Assembly (NCBI GenBank): GCA_942492025.1
Contig: CALODJ010000001.1
Coordinates: 124,001-188,000 of the forward strand
From: JABDQW01 sp942492025
GTDB taxonomy: Bacteria > Pseudomonadota > Gammaproteobacteria > SZUA-229
Direction of reading: 5' to 3'
Length of the DNA stretch: 64,000 nt
The translations under genes were made by a program, and so were the position numbers. Position 1 is the first letter of the stretch, and each line of letters opens with the position of its first letter. Under the pieces are notes generated by a model. That model ran no database searches and was not told the DNA's origin. It worked only from the letters and a program-made list of their open reading frames with translations. Shown piece by piece: positions 1 through 8,322 of this stretch.

Positions 1-367
1 TTATTCCAATAATTCTATGTTGTGTATGTAATTCGTAAAATTCTTCAAGAGAGCCCAGAAAAAAAGATATATTTTTCTGTTCTTTAAATCGTTTCCTGGC
101 CTCATTAATAGCTGTTTTGCTTATATCAATTCCAATAATGGAAACATCGGCGGGAAGCAGTCGAGATAAATTATACGTTCCGTAAGCGCTACCACAACCG
201 ATATCAAGAATAACGCCTTTTTTGTTTTTTGTATGATTGACTACTGTATTATGTAATTGTTCTATGGTCCATAAGGAATGCGGATGCAAACCGTTGATGC
301 CCATAATATGTTCAAGTGCTTCATAGGTATTAACCAATTCGCATGAGCTGTTGTGCTTTGTCTCCAT
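1..367 (-). CDS. SAM-dependent methyltransferase, C-terminus cut by window edge
   Basis: An open frame starts at the ATG at 367 and reads off the left edge without a stop, so only about 122 N-terminal residues are visible. They contain a class I methyltransferase motif I (VILDIGCGSAYGTYNL, around residues 57-72) and, about 20 residues later, IIGIDIS, the usual acidic-end strand that binds the SAM ribose. This fits a small-molecule methyltransferase; the substrate cannot be told. The local DNA is clearly more AT-rich than the rest of the window, which may indicate separate ancestry. The motif and start are seen; the function class is established for the family; the substrate is unknown. Confidence 0.75.
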   Translation of the reverse strand, partial: METKHNSSCELVNTYEALEHIMGINGLHPHSLWTIEQLHNTVVNHTKNKKGVILDIGCGSAYGTYNLSRLLPADVSIIGIDISKTAINEARKRFKEQKNISFFLGSLEEFYELHTQHRIIGI

Positions 368-1095
368 TTTTAATTCCCCATATTTTTGAAATGTATTTTT
401 ATTGTTCCAAAAATGCTAGATATTGATAGTAGAGTAAGCTGCTTAATGTAATAATAGAATCAGCATGTTATCTAATATATCTAAGCACTGATGGATTGGG
501 TGCGAAGACTCGTAAAAAGGTATCAGGCGTTTGACAGGGAAAATATGTGGGGTCTGATCACTCTGCTCGCTGTTATTAATAACAATTGTGATCTGACTCC
601 ATTTATTCGTCCCCGCTTACTCGCCGACCCCACTTCTTCTCGCCATTGGGCGAGGTTCAGCATTCAAGACTGCATCTAAATAAACTGTAGTCGCTGATTT
701 ATAGAATTCAAACAAGGTTTATAGTGTTCTTACAAAAAATTACCAAATAGATACCCGTTACTCAGATCAGGAAAAACGGTAATTGCCATCATTACTGGTG
801 TTGTACCCGTTCAGATTACGGATGCGCTGGCCCGCATTTCTCGTACCGTGGTGAGAAAATTGGGCTGCGTACGTGATGGGCAGCACCTACCAGGTGCTTG
901 AATCGGTGTTTGAAGTGGCGGGCTGGGTAGCGTCAGTGCCGAGCTTTCAGCTGCATGCGTTCCACTGTCCGGATCTGGTCTGATTCAGAAAGGCCACCTG
1001 CCTTGGTTTGCGTTATGTCATGCCGAACGCAAGAGCATATTGTTATCCTCGGTGCATGATCACAGCTGAGCCTGTCTCTCAGCCGTCATTCGCTA
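368..1095. other. Intergenic region with decayed sequence
   Basis: No convincing gene. The 62-codon frame at 491-679 has no recognisable features. Around 740-995 there are short open stretches (for example a frame ending FQLHAFHCPDLV near 980) that look like degraded coding sequence I cannot identify. A worn copy of the window's TAGCCCGCATTTCTC repeat lies inside it. The first 100 bases are AT-rich and probably hold the promoter of the methyltransferase. Confidence 0.5.
828..867. repeat. Degenerate remnant of the CCCGCATTTCTC inverted repeat
   Basis: The left part reads TGGCCCGCATTTCTCGTACC and is followed by GGTGAGAAAATTGGGCT, so both ends of the window-wide MITE-like family are present almost back to back, with substitutions. 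It looks like an old internally deleted copy. Confidence 0.5.
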
Positions 1096-1803
1096 TTAAC
1101 CAGCAAAGTCTTCGTGAATCAAATCGAGTTGACGGTAGGTCTTGTTCAACCAGGTTTTGACTCGCTGACGCTCCAAAATGCCCAGGGTTGGGCCCAACTC
1201 TTTGTTGCTATTGTTTGCGGCTGCCCAAAAGCTCGCACTGATGTGGTCGATCTTGCGCATGGTGGGTGGATGCAGTGCAGGCAGGTCGATCGTTCTCGCG
1301 CCCACCTGGTTTGCAAGTGTGGCGGCGCCCGAGCTTTCGAAGTGTGTAAAGTCCGTGCCTCGGCCAAAATTACGCACCACCACATAATCAGGGCTGCCGC
1401 CATAGGTCTCGAACATCTGTTTCAATAGCTTCAGGCTATCAGTGCCGTCATCCATCACATGCCAGAAGGTCAGGGTTAGGCCTAGTTCACCGGCCAACTC
1501 GAGCAGGCCACTTTCTTCGACCCAGCGACCCATGGGTTTCGATGCCTGGGCCGCCATGTCCACGATAGTGGTGATGCCGGTTTCTGCAGCCTGCTCGGCA
1601 ATGCGGTCTGCGCTTTCGAACTTGCTGATGTCAACGGCTTCGGTATAGTCTGAGTAGTAGCGCAACATGGCGCCATGTGACAGGTCCGCGTCATAGATCG
1701 TGAACGGAATCTCCCGGTCGATATAGTATTGAGCTAGCAGGCGAGCCATGACGGACTTGCCGACACCGCCTTTTTCTCCACCGATAAAATGTATGCGAAT
1801 CAT
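1096..1803 (-). CDS. ParA/MinD-like P-loop ATPase, orphan
   Basis: A 235-residue protein opening with a deviant Walker A motif, GGEKGGVGKS at residues 8-17, with the signature lysine (K11) ahead of GGVGKS that defines the ParA/MinD/MobD class. A DADL segment lies near residue 40 and a hydrophobic strand ending in D (TTIVDMAA) near residue 80. The family couples ATP-driven dimerisation to positioning plasmids, chromosomes or protein complexes. No ParB partner, parS-like repeats, min or flagellar genes are adjacent, so the cargo is unknown. It is followed within 360 bp by the ald gene on the same strand, but they need not be co-transcribed. Family assignment is firm; role is not. Confidence 0.75.
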   Translation of the reverse strand: MIRIHFIGGEKGGVGKSVMARLLAQYYIDREIPFTIYDADLSHGAMLRYYSDYTEAVDISKFESADRIAEQAAETGITTIVDMAAQASKPMGRWVEESGLLELAGELGLTLTFWHVMDDGTDSLKLLKQMFETYGGSPDYVVVRNFGRGTDFTHFESSGAATLANQVGARTIDLPALHPPTMRKIDHISASFWAAANNSNKELGPTLGILERQRVKTWLNKTYRQLDLIHEDFAG

Positions 1804-2159
1804 TAGTATTAGGTTCCTGTTGTATGGAATGGCGGAGAATAATAACTCGAGATGGAGAGCTACTCAAGAATGGCGGTTTCCTGGTTCTGGCTGCTGTTCG
1901 AAAGTGTTAGGCCACATCAATTTTATGCTGCGAGGCGCAAAGCACTCTTCTGAAATGCATGCTATAGCAGGATTGGCACGATATGGTCATAGATTCCAGG
2001 ATTGTCTTCATTGGTACGTATAATCTTGGTCCGAGGTCACAGAATCTGAACACAGAAATAGGTATCATCGTGAATGATTCTGATCTCGCCTGGACCATAA
2101 CAGAAAACAGCGCGAGTTATCCTTGAAAAGGCACATTCCCGGTTCGTGTTATAGCTATA
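1804..2159. other. Intergenic region, nothing recognised
   Basis: About 356 bases between the ald stop and the start of the ParA-like gene. The short frames here overlap one another on both strands and show no domain, signal peptide or ribosome binding site. No hairpin followed by a T-run was seen by eye. Confidence 0.4.
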
Positions 2160-3260
2160 TCAAGTGAATTCAATACATCTGTCCATGAGTTTCAGCGCTT
2201 CGGCAACGGCTCTGCAGGAGATATGCCCGTCGTGGGTATTCACACCCCTGGCAAAGGCCTGATCAGCGCGCAGTGCATCGAGGCCACTATTGGCCAGCTT
2301 GAGTGCGTACGGCAGGGTGGCATGGGTCAGTGCCAGGGTTGAGAGCCGGGGATAGGCGCCGGGCATGTTGGTTACGCAATAGTGGATTACGCCGTGCCTT
2401 TCATAAACCGGTGCGCTGTGCGTGGTCGGGCGTGATGTCTCTACACAGCCGCCCTGGTCGATACTGACGTCAACGATGACTGAACCGGGCTGCATGTTTC
2501 GCACCATGGACTCCCTTACGACATGCGGTGCGCGACCCCCTCGGTGCAGCACGGCACCGACCACCAGGTCGGCATCGCACAATTCGGTAGCAACGTTGTC
2601 AGATTCGGATAGCACAAAGTGCACGTCTGCAGAAATCTCGCGTTTCAGCTCCGGTATACGCTCGCGATGACGACCGACAATATAGACGTTTGCACCTAGA
2701 GCATCGGCCGCACGCGCACAGTGCCGGCCGACTACGCCGTCGCCGATGACCACCACCTTGCCGTAGCGCTCGGTGAAAATGCGCGACAACAACATGCCTT
2801 TGCCGTTGTTGAAATGGGCGAGGTAATAGTTACCCATAGTCACGGCCATGTTGCCCGCCACCGCGCTCATGGGTGCCAGCAGTGGCAGTTTACCCTGATC
2901 GTCCTCGACGGTTTCGTAGGCGATGGCGGTGGTCCTGTGTTCAAGAAGGGCTTCTGTGAGTGTTCGGGAGACACCGGCGAGATGAAAATAAGTAAATACC
3001 ATCTGTTCACCGAGACGGTGGTACTCGTCCTCCAGCGGTTCCTTGACCTTGAGTATCAGGTCCGTTTCCCATGCGGCTTCAGCAGGAACCAGATGCGCTC
3101 CCGCCTTGGCATAATCTGCATCTGAGAAGCCGGATCCGGCGCCGGCGCCAGACTGCACCAGCACGCTGTGGCCAGCCTGTACTAGTACCTGTGTGCCGCC
3201 AGGAGTCAGAGCCACGCGGTTCTCGTTTTCCTTAATCTCTCTCGGTACGCCAATCTTCAT
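2160..3260 (-). CDS. ald: Alanine dehydrogenase
   Basis: A 366-residue protein matching NAD-dependent L-alanine dehydrogenase, which interconverts alanine with pyruvate plus ammonium in the cytoplasm. It begins MKIGVPREIKENENRVALTP, the family signature with the pyruvate-binding arginine (R15). It continues with KVKEP at 71-75 (the lysine of the active site) and YFHLAG at 91-96 (the catalytic histidine region). The Rossmann fingerprint GDGVVG lies at 173-178. Length is close to the usual 370. It is transcribed alone, with a divergent-length gap of about 260 bases to metA upstream. It probably links amino-acid nitrogen to central carbon. High confidence from motif order and length. Confidence 0.95.
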   Translation of the reverse strand: MKIGVPREIKENENRVALTPGGTQVLVQAGHSVLVQSGAGAGSGFSDADYAKAGAHLVPAEAAWETDLILKVKEPLEDEYHRLGEQMVFTYFHLAGVSRTLTEALLEHRTTAIAYETVEDDQGKLPLLAPMSAVAGNMAVTMGNYYLAHFNNGKGMLLSRIFTERYGKVVVIGDGVVGRHCARAADALGANVYIVGRHRERIPELKREISADVHFVLSESDNVATELCDADLVVGAVLHRGGRAPHVVRESMVRNMQPGSVIVDVSIDQGGCVETSRPTTHSAPVYERHGVIHYCVTNMPGAYPRLSTLALTHATLPYALKLANSGLDALRADQAFARGVNTHDGHISCRAVAEALKLMDRCIEFT

Positions 3261-3404
3261 GTCAGGAGTGCCGGTATTATGATTTGGATTGATATGTGGA
3301 TCTCATTGAGACGATCATAATTTATTCATCGGAAATATAAAACTTTAAGCCAGGAATGACAGGACGTAAGAAAACTAAATCCAGGTTCAATCTGACCCGA
3401 ATGC

Positions 3405-3450
3405 TACTTACTTAAGCATAATATGCACTTTGCCGCGAGCGAAGCGAAAC
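3405..3450. repeat. Single end of the TACTTACTTAAG repeat family
   Basis: The stretch TGCTACTTACTTAAGCATAATATGC followed by GCGAGCGAAGCG matches the left end of the element at 48839-48985. No matching right end was found in the 70 bases that follow before metA, so this is a partial copy in the ald-metA gap. Confidence 0.45.
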
Positions 3451-3519
3451 GTGACATGCACGGAGCAAAATTAACGCACGAAGTGCGGCCCCAATCAGAC
3501 CACTTTGCGTAATTGTCCG

Positions 3520-4590
3520 CTACCGATCGTATAAACCCAGTGGGTCATCGGGATTGATGCTCTCCATGAAGGGGATACGTCGGTCACGGTGCGTGACCTG
3601 ATAGACTGCGCCAATCCAGTTGCCTACCACCGCTTCGGCGGTATCGTGCCAGGTGTTGTCCAGGCGCTGTGCCACCAGTGACTCGGGAAAATCCGGTACT
3701 GTCTCGCCCGACGCCAGCGCAGCCTTCAACCGGCTACGGTACTCGTTCAGCACGGCTTGCTCCCGGAGCGGGAAGTAATCGTGTGGAAAGGGCGGATAAT
3801 CGGTGTTTTCACCCGCCGCAAACAGCATCACCTCGCGCTTGTACTCTTTCAGCAGCGAAATCGTGTCGTATTCCGGGTGACCCTGAGAGAAAACCAGGCG
3901 CAACCCGTCCACGCTGGTCGCGAGGTGCACGCCAGCGTCACTTTCGACCAGCACCCGCAATCCTGCAGCATCGAATTGCTGCCGAGTGACGGCGTTCCAG
4001 CGTGAATGTGGGACATCGAAGCGTGTATTCACATCGTTGACCAATGGATGCGTGTTGTCCACGACGCGGTGCCCATACACGCCCCAGATCTTGTCCGGCT
4101 GTGGTATGCGTTTCTGGCCATAGCGGAATTGCAGCACGGCGTGCGTCGCCAGGCAGGAACACAGCGTCGAGGTGACGTTTTCGGTGGCCCAGGCGATCAG
4201 GCTCTTCAAGGGCTCCCAGAACGGCTGGTTGGCCAGCTCCGCACCGATGACGTTGGCGCCGGTGACGATCAAGGCATCCAGACCTTCGGTTTTTATTTTT
4301 TCCAGCGGTTCGTAGTAGCGCTGGATGTAGGCCTGTGCCTCCTTGCTGCGTTCCAGTTCGGGCAGGGTAAACGGGTGCACGTAGAACTGTGCGATCGGAT
4401 TGCTCTCACCCACCAGGCGGAAGAACTGGCGCTCGGTGGCTGACAGGGCAGCATCCGGCATCATGTTCAACAGTCCGATGTGCAGCTCGCGGATATGCTG
4501 TTGCATTGCACGGTTGGACGGCAACACGCGTATGCCTTCGGCGCGCAGACGATCGAAACTGGGTAAGTCATTGTGGGCGACCAGTGGCAT
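3520..4590 (-). CDS. metA: Homoserine O-acyltransferase (MetA family)
   Basis: A 356-residue protein of the MetA class, a glutamine-amidotransferase-like fold that activates homoserine by O-acylation in methionine synthesis. The sequence NMMPDAALSATERQF (42-56) is a strong family signature. The nucleophile is C146 in STLCSCLATHA and the His/Glu pair is H238 and E240 in GHPEYD. The residue aligned with the succinyl/acetyl selectivity position of E. coli MetA (Gly111) is Ile115, in TGANVIG, so the acyl donor cannot be inferred safely. Length is somewhat above the usual 310 residues, mainly at the C-terminus. It lies 43 bases downstream of a P-loop gene on the same strand, probably one transcript. 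Confidence 0.9.
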   Translation of the reverse strand: MPLVAHNDLPSFDRLRAEGIRVLPSNRAMQQHIRELHIGLLNMMPDAALSATERQFFRLVGESNPIAQFYVHPFTLPELERSKEAQAYIQRYYEPLEKIKTEGLDALIVTGANVIGAELANQPFWEPLKSLIAWATENVTSTLCSCLATHAVLQFRYGQKRIPQPDKIWGVYGHRVVDNTHPLVNDVNTRFDVPHSRWNAVTRQQFDAAGLRVLVESDAGVHLATSVDGLRLVFSQGHPEYDTISLLKEYKREVMLFAAGENTDYPPFPHDYFPLREQAVLNEYRSRLKAALASGETVPDFPESLVAQRLDNTWHDTAEAVVGNWIGAVYQVTHRDRRIPFMESINPDDPLGLYDR

Positions 4591-4633
4591 TTAGTTCTCC
4601 TTGCTGTCTTGTATACAATCGGTCGTCAAACGT

Positions 4634-5485
4634 TCAGGGAGCGGTTCGACCAATGACCGCCTCCAGCAGTTCCAGGAAATCCGCTTCGTCGCGAACCTGG
4701 GCGACTTCTCGCGAGGTCACAGTATAGCCGTAAGGTTGGGCGATGGCTTCGTAGCGGGGGACGCGTGAATGAAACAGCCGAGGGAACACCCAGCGGGTGA
4801 ACGCATCGGGGTCCATTTCAGCGGCATAATCCAGGTTATTTTCCTGCAGGTAAACCGCCAGTTGCTCCTCGAGGAAAGCCGGCCGATAGTAAAGCGGTTT
4901 TGGATCGCTCTGCGCGCGCGCTATCAGTTTCTGCTCTTCTTCACGATCCGTGACCTGTATGTACAGAATTAGCGTGTGCTCGACCAGCAGATCGATAACC
5001 GATGGTTCGTCCAGCTCACACAGGCTACCGCCGACATCGTTCACAAAATGGCGGTATCCGTAGATTTCCTGTGATTTACGGATAAACTCGGGCACATCTC
5101 GCATGGCTGCAATTTCGGCGTCGCGGTACGCGGCCTGCCGGCGGGCAAATTCATCCAGCGCGACACCGCCACGCTCGGGGTCTCCCAGTTTGCCAACGAA
5201 ACTTAGCACGGGCCCCAGATCATCGACCCGGATATTGTTGTGGATATAGATCCAGTCACGCCGCAGGAGGTCTCGGAGGAACGGTACCTGCATGGCCTGT
5301 TGTTTGATCAGATCCAGGATGGACTCGTCCAGATAACGGGTACCGATGCGATAGTCGCCCGAATAATGGAACCAGTTGTGTCCGCACAGCAGTGTCGACA
5401 AGTAGGTTTTGCCAACTCCCGACATACCCAGCAGGGTCACTTTTTTGTTATTCCAGGCACGGAACTCAGCGATGCTGAACTTCAC
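4634..5485 (-). CDS. P-loop ATPase or kinase-like protein upstream of metA
   Basis: A 283-residue protein with a Walker A motif, GMSGVGKT, at residues 20-27 preceded by a beta strand (KKVTLLG), as in small kinases such as shikimate or gluconate kinase. Residues 135-165 contain YGYRHFVNDVGGSLCELDE, suggestive of a nucleotide-binding core strand. I do not recognise a named family or substrate. It is the first gene of an apparent pair with metA. That pairing hints at a link with methionine or amino-acid metabolism, but this is only context. No transmembrane segment or signal peptide. Confidence 0.65.
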   Translation of the reverse strand: MKFSIAEFRAWNNKKVTLLGMSGVGKTYLSTLLCGHNWFHYSGDYRIGTRYLDESILDLIKQQAMQVPFLRDLLRRDWIYIHNNIRVDDLGPVLSFVGKLGDPERGGVALDEFARRQAAYRDAEIAAMRDVPEFIRKSQEIYGYRHFVNDVGGSLCELDEPSVIDLLVEHTLILYIQVTDREEEQKLIARAQSDPKPLYYRPAFLEEQLAVYLQENNLDYAAEMDPDAFTRWVFPRLFHSRVPRYEAIAQPYGYTVTSREVAQVRDEADFLELLEAVIGRTAP

Positions 5486-5701
5486 AGCAGTTACTCCGGG
5501 TGGGTTTAAAGCGTTTGATTATGCAGGAATAATACGTGACAGACCAGGTCAAAGAATAATACGGGACACTATGAGCCTCCCGCTATCGCGCATGTGGCGC
5601 CGGCGGGTAGTTGCCGCGTAGCGTATTAACATATATCATGGCCTAAGACATTATTTGGGCGGATAGAACGGGTATTTGGCGGTTAGTGCAGGGGAAAGTT
5701 C

Positions 5702-6196
5702 GTGGACAATATTACAGACAATGAAACCTTCAAGAAGACATTATCTGCCCTGCCGCTGGCGCAGCAGCGACAGGTCGGCGCCCGGTTTGTTGGCCACGTG
5801 CTCGACCTGACAGAGGGTCGATGTACCAAACAAGCCCAGATACTCGCCGAAAAGAATGATGTGTCGCCCGAAGAACTTGAGATGGCGTATCATGCGGTAC
5901 ACGCAATTTATGTAGATACGCGCCCTCGCTCGCACTTATCTCTCCTGGATTACGGAAAACAGGCTACACATCTTGTTGCAGAAGCCTGCATGACCTGCGT
6001 GGCACCAACATATGGTGACTATGGCACGAGCCACCTGGCCGAAAATGTTGCCAGTTACTGTCGCATGGCAAGAATGTGCGCCAGCATTCAGCATGATGCA
6101 GACAATCCCAGCTTATCGAATGCTGAGGAAGCGATGAAAAAAGAAACAGAAGCGCAATACGAGATACTCAACAAATATCTGGAAGAGAATACTTAA
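5702..6196 (+). CDS. Conserved-looking hypothetical cytoplasmic protein
   Basis: A 164-residue frame starting at GTG 5702 with a good ribosome binding site (GCAGGGGAAAG) ahead of it. The protein is helical and acidic, with several cysteines in the middle (EACMTCVAP around 98-106, then YCRMARMC around 121-128), which might bind a metal or form a redox pair. No signal peptide or membrane segment. I do not recognise the family. It is a monocistronic gene divergent from the metA cluster. The real-gene call rests on the ribosome binding site, length and biased composition. Confidence 0.6.
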   Translation: MDNITDNETFKKTLSALPLAQQRQVGARFVGHVLDLTEGRCTKQAQILAEKNDVSPEELEMAYHAVHAIYVDTRPRSHLSLLDYGKQATHLVAEACMTCVAPTYGDYGTSHLAENVASYCRMARMCASIQHDADNPSLSNAEEAMKKETEAQYEILNKYLEENT

Positions 6197-6394
6197 GCTA
6201 TCTTCGATAGCCAGCTCCGGCACGTTAAACGGTATAATGAAAGACCTTATTAATGCACGTTGAGTTACGTGGGTTGAACGACCGCGCTCTAGCGATATTT
6301 TAATCGTCTTCAGGAATGTAGATTGAATAACAGTGGGCAGACAAAGAAGGGGCCGCTGTACCGTTTCATTGTCGAGTTTATAATCGCTATGCGG

Positions 6395-7525
6395 TTACCC
6401 AGTTATTGATGCCTGAGAATCATCATCACCGAAGCCGATGTTCAGGCTCAGGTTATTCTCGCTATCCGCGTTTTTCAGTGCTTCATCGCGCGTTATCATC
6501 CCTGATTTATACAAATTGTATAAATCCATATCAAATGTTTGCATACCGATAGCTTCTGATTTCTCCATGACCTCTTTCATCTCTGTGATATTACCGACTT
6601 TGATCAGGTCGGCGATACGTGGAGAATTAAGCAGTATTTCGAAGGCGGCACAGCGCTGGCCATCTTCGGTATTTAGCAGGCGTTGCGATATAAACGCCCG
6701 CAAATTTAGCGAAATATCAGTGAGTAGAGAAGGGTGTTTATCATCCGGGAAAAAGTTAATGATACGATCCAACGCCTGATTGGCATTGTTCGCATGCATT
6801 GATGATACCGTCAGGTGGCCGGTTTCAGCGAAAGCGAGCGCATGTTCCATGGTTTCGCGATCACGGATCTCGCCGATGAGAATAACATCAGGTGCCTGCC
6901 TCAATGTATTCGTGAGCGCATCTTCGAAGCAGTCAGTATCCACGCCAACTTCACGCTGGTTCACTATGCAGCCTTCGTGTTTATGAATAAACTCGATCGG
7001 ATCCTCAATAGTTATAATGTGGCCTCTGGAATGGGTATTACGGTGCCCGATCAATGACGCAAGCGTCGTTGATTTGCCGGTCCCTGTACCGCCGACAACC
7101 AGAATCAGTCCACGTTTTGCCATGATGACTTTCTTCAGTACCTCCGGCAGGCCCAAGCTATCGATGGTTGGAATTTTCGTTTGAATGTTTCGGATCACCA
7201 TCGCCACTTCATTGCGCTGTTTAAAAATATTGACACGAAAACGCCCGACTCCCGCCAATGAAAGCGCAAGGTTCATTTCAGGTTTGTTGCTGAATTCCTC
7301 GCGTTGCTTTTCGCTCATTAATTCATTCGCGAGCTTTTCTACATATCCCTGCGGAAATGTTTCTTTCCCCAACGGTTTGAGAACGCCATTGAACTTCGCA
7401 CTGGGTATGGCACCCGTTGAAAGGTAGATGTCAGAGCCGTTTTTTTCAGCGAGGAGTTTAAGGTAAGGAGCAATTTTCATCTCTTGTACTTGGTAAGCTA
7501 TGCATAGATCTAGTATAGACATCAA
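6395..7525 (-). CDS. pilU: Type IV pilus retraction ATPase PilU-like
   Basis: A 376-residue secretion-superfamily ATPase. The N-terminal block MKIAPYLKLLAEKNGSDIYL (from residue 16) is typical of PilU. Walker A is GGTGTGKST at 145-153, the Asp box is IITIEDPIEF, Walker B is LIGEIRDRET and the His box is HLTVSSMHANN. In type IV pili PilU works with PilT at the inner membrane to retract the fibre. The C-terminus is longer than PilT and ends in an acidic GFGDDDSQ tail, as in PilU. The start may be the ATG at 7480 (M16) rather than 7525. No other pil gene is in view, so it stands apart from the assembly genes. PilT cannot be fully excluded. Confidence 0.85.
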   Translation of the reverse strand: MMSILDLCIAYQVQEMKIAPYLKLLAEKNGSDIYLSTGAIPSAKFNGVLKPLGKETFPQGYVEKLANELMSEKQREEFSNKPEMNLALSLAGVGRFRVNIFKQRNEVAMVIRNIQTKIPTIDSLGLPEVLKKVIMAKRGLILVVGGTGTGKSTTLASLIGHRNTHSRGHIITIEDPIEFIHKHEGCIVNQREVGVDTDCFEDALTNTLRQAPDVILIGEIRDRETMEHALAFAETGHLTVSSMHANNANQALDRIINFFPDDKHPSLLTDISLNLRAFISQRLLNTEDGQRCAAFEILLNSPRIADLIKVGNITEMKEVMEKSEAIGMQTFDMDLYNLYKSGMITRDEALKNADSENNLSLNIGFGDDDSQASITG

Positions 7526-7800
7526 CCCATGAGATGCAGAACTGTTGTTAGATTATTCATAAAAGGCGACGGGGAAAAATGAGAATCATTTGCATCACTG
7601 ATGTAAGAATATCAGGACGAATAATGGAGAGTGCGGCCGAGCAAGGCCGATTATTTCATCGGGTGAGAAAAACGTGGTCGGCCCTTAATTAACACGATAG
7701 TTGCGTGAAAGTTATTCAATATTGAACGTAACTAATTGATTTATAGATAAAATTTGACATATATTAGTATTTCAGTATAATTTCATCCCCTTCATGATCA

Positions 7801-8136
7801 TTGCGAATCAGGTTAAGCATTCTCGTGCACGACAACTCGATCAAATACTTTCTGAGTGTATTGTTCTGCATGCTGACCTCACAGTCAGGATTTGCGGTTG
7901 CAGTCACGGAAACTAGCGTTATCTTAGCTGCGGCAGAAATATCGGTTATCGATATTGATACGTTTAATGACGCTTCTGATGACAACGATTCATCGTTGGC
8001 ATTCACAGACAAGCATCCATATTCACGTTACAGCCAGGTCTTATTGCTGGCCAGCTGTAACGATGTTTCTGACCACCCATCATTGAATTCCAATACGGTC
8101 AGAGCCCCACCGCCCATTCCCTTAAGGAAACTCTGA
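7801..8136 (+). CDS. Small secreted protein, unknown function
   Basis: A frame of up to 111 codons; likely starts are TTG 7801, GTG 7825 or ATG 7870. Near the N-terminus is a hydrophobic segment (YFLSVLFCMLTSQSGFAVA) resembling a signal peptide. The C-terminus runs into RAPPPIPLRKL. The last codons, PLRKL and the TGA, are supplied by the inverted repeat at 8122-8156, so the end of the gene seems to have been rewritten by that repeat. A shorter frame exists on the other strand but has no signal or domain. Family not recognised; real-gene status is moderate. Confidence 0.4.
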   Translation: MRIRLSILVHDNSIKYFLSVLFCMLTSQSGFAVAVTETSVILAAAEISVIDIDTFNDASDDNDSSLAFTDKHPYSRYSQVLLLASCNDVSDHPSLNSNTVRAPPPIPLRKL

Positions 8137-8156
8137 TCTATTCAGAGCTTCCTTAA
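8122..8156. repeat. Palindromic TTAAGGAAACTCTGA repeat
   Basis: Arms TTAAGGAAACTCTGA and TCAGAGCTTCCTTAA flank a 5-base loop, a near-perfect inverted repeat. A sister copy lies at 55133-55167 and a large split copy at 41818-41974. It overlaps the stop codon of the small gene before it. It might also act as a weak transcription terminator, but no T-run follows on the plus strand. Confidence 0.7.
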
Positions 8157-8322
8157 TATAAAAGACCCACGGTAGTCTTGGTTAGCATCGGTAGGCCTTG
8201 GTCGTGTGGTACTTTTGCTATTTGAGCAGAAGTAGTCCTATTGGGCGTCAGACACAGTTGATCTGGATTTCTGGCTTAAACGACTGGGCCATTAATACTA
8301 CTCACATTTTCAGGAGATTGTT

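Noticed and set aside
491..679. A 62-codon frame near the left edge
   Set aside because: No ribosome binding site, signal or domain; composition looks random and it overlaps decayed sequence.
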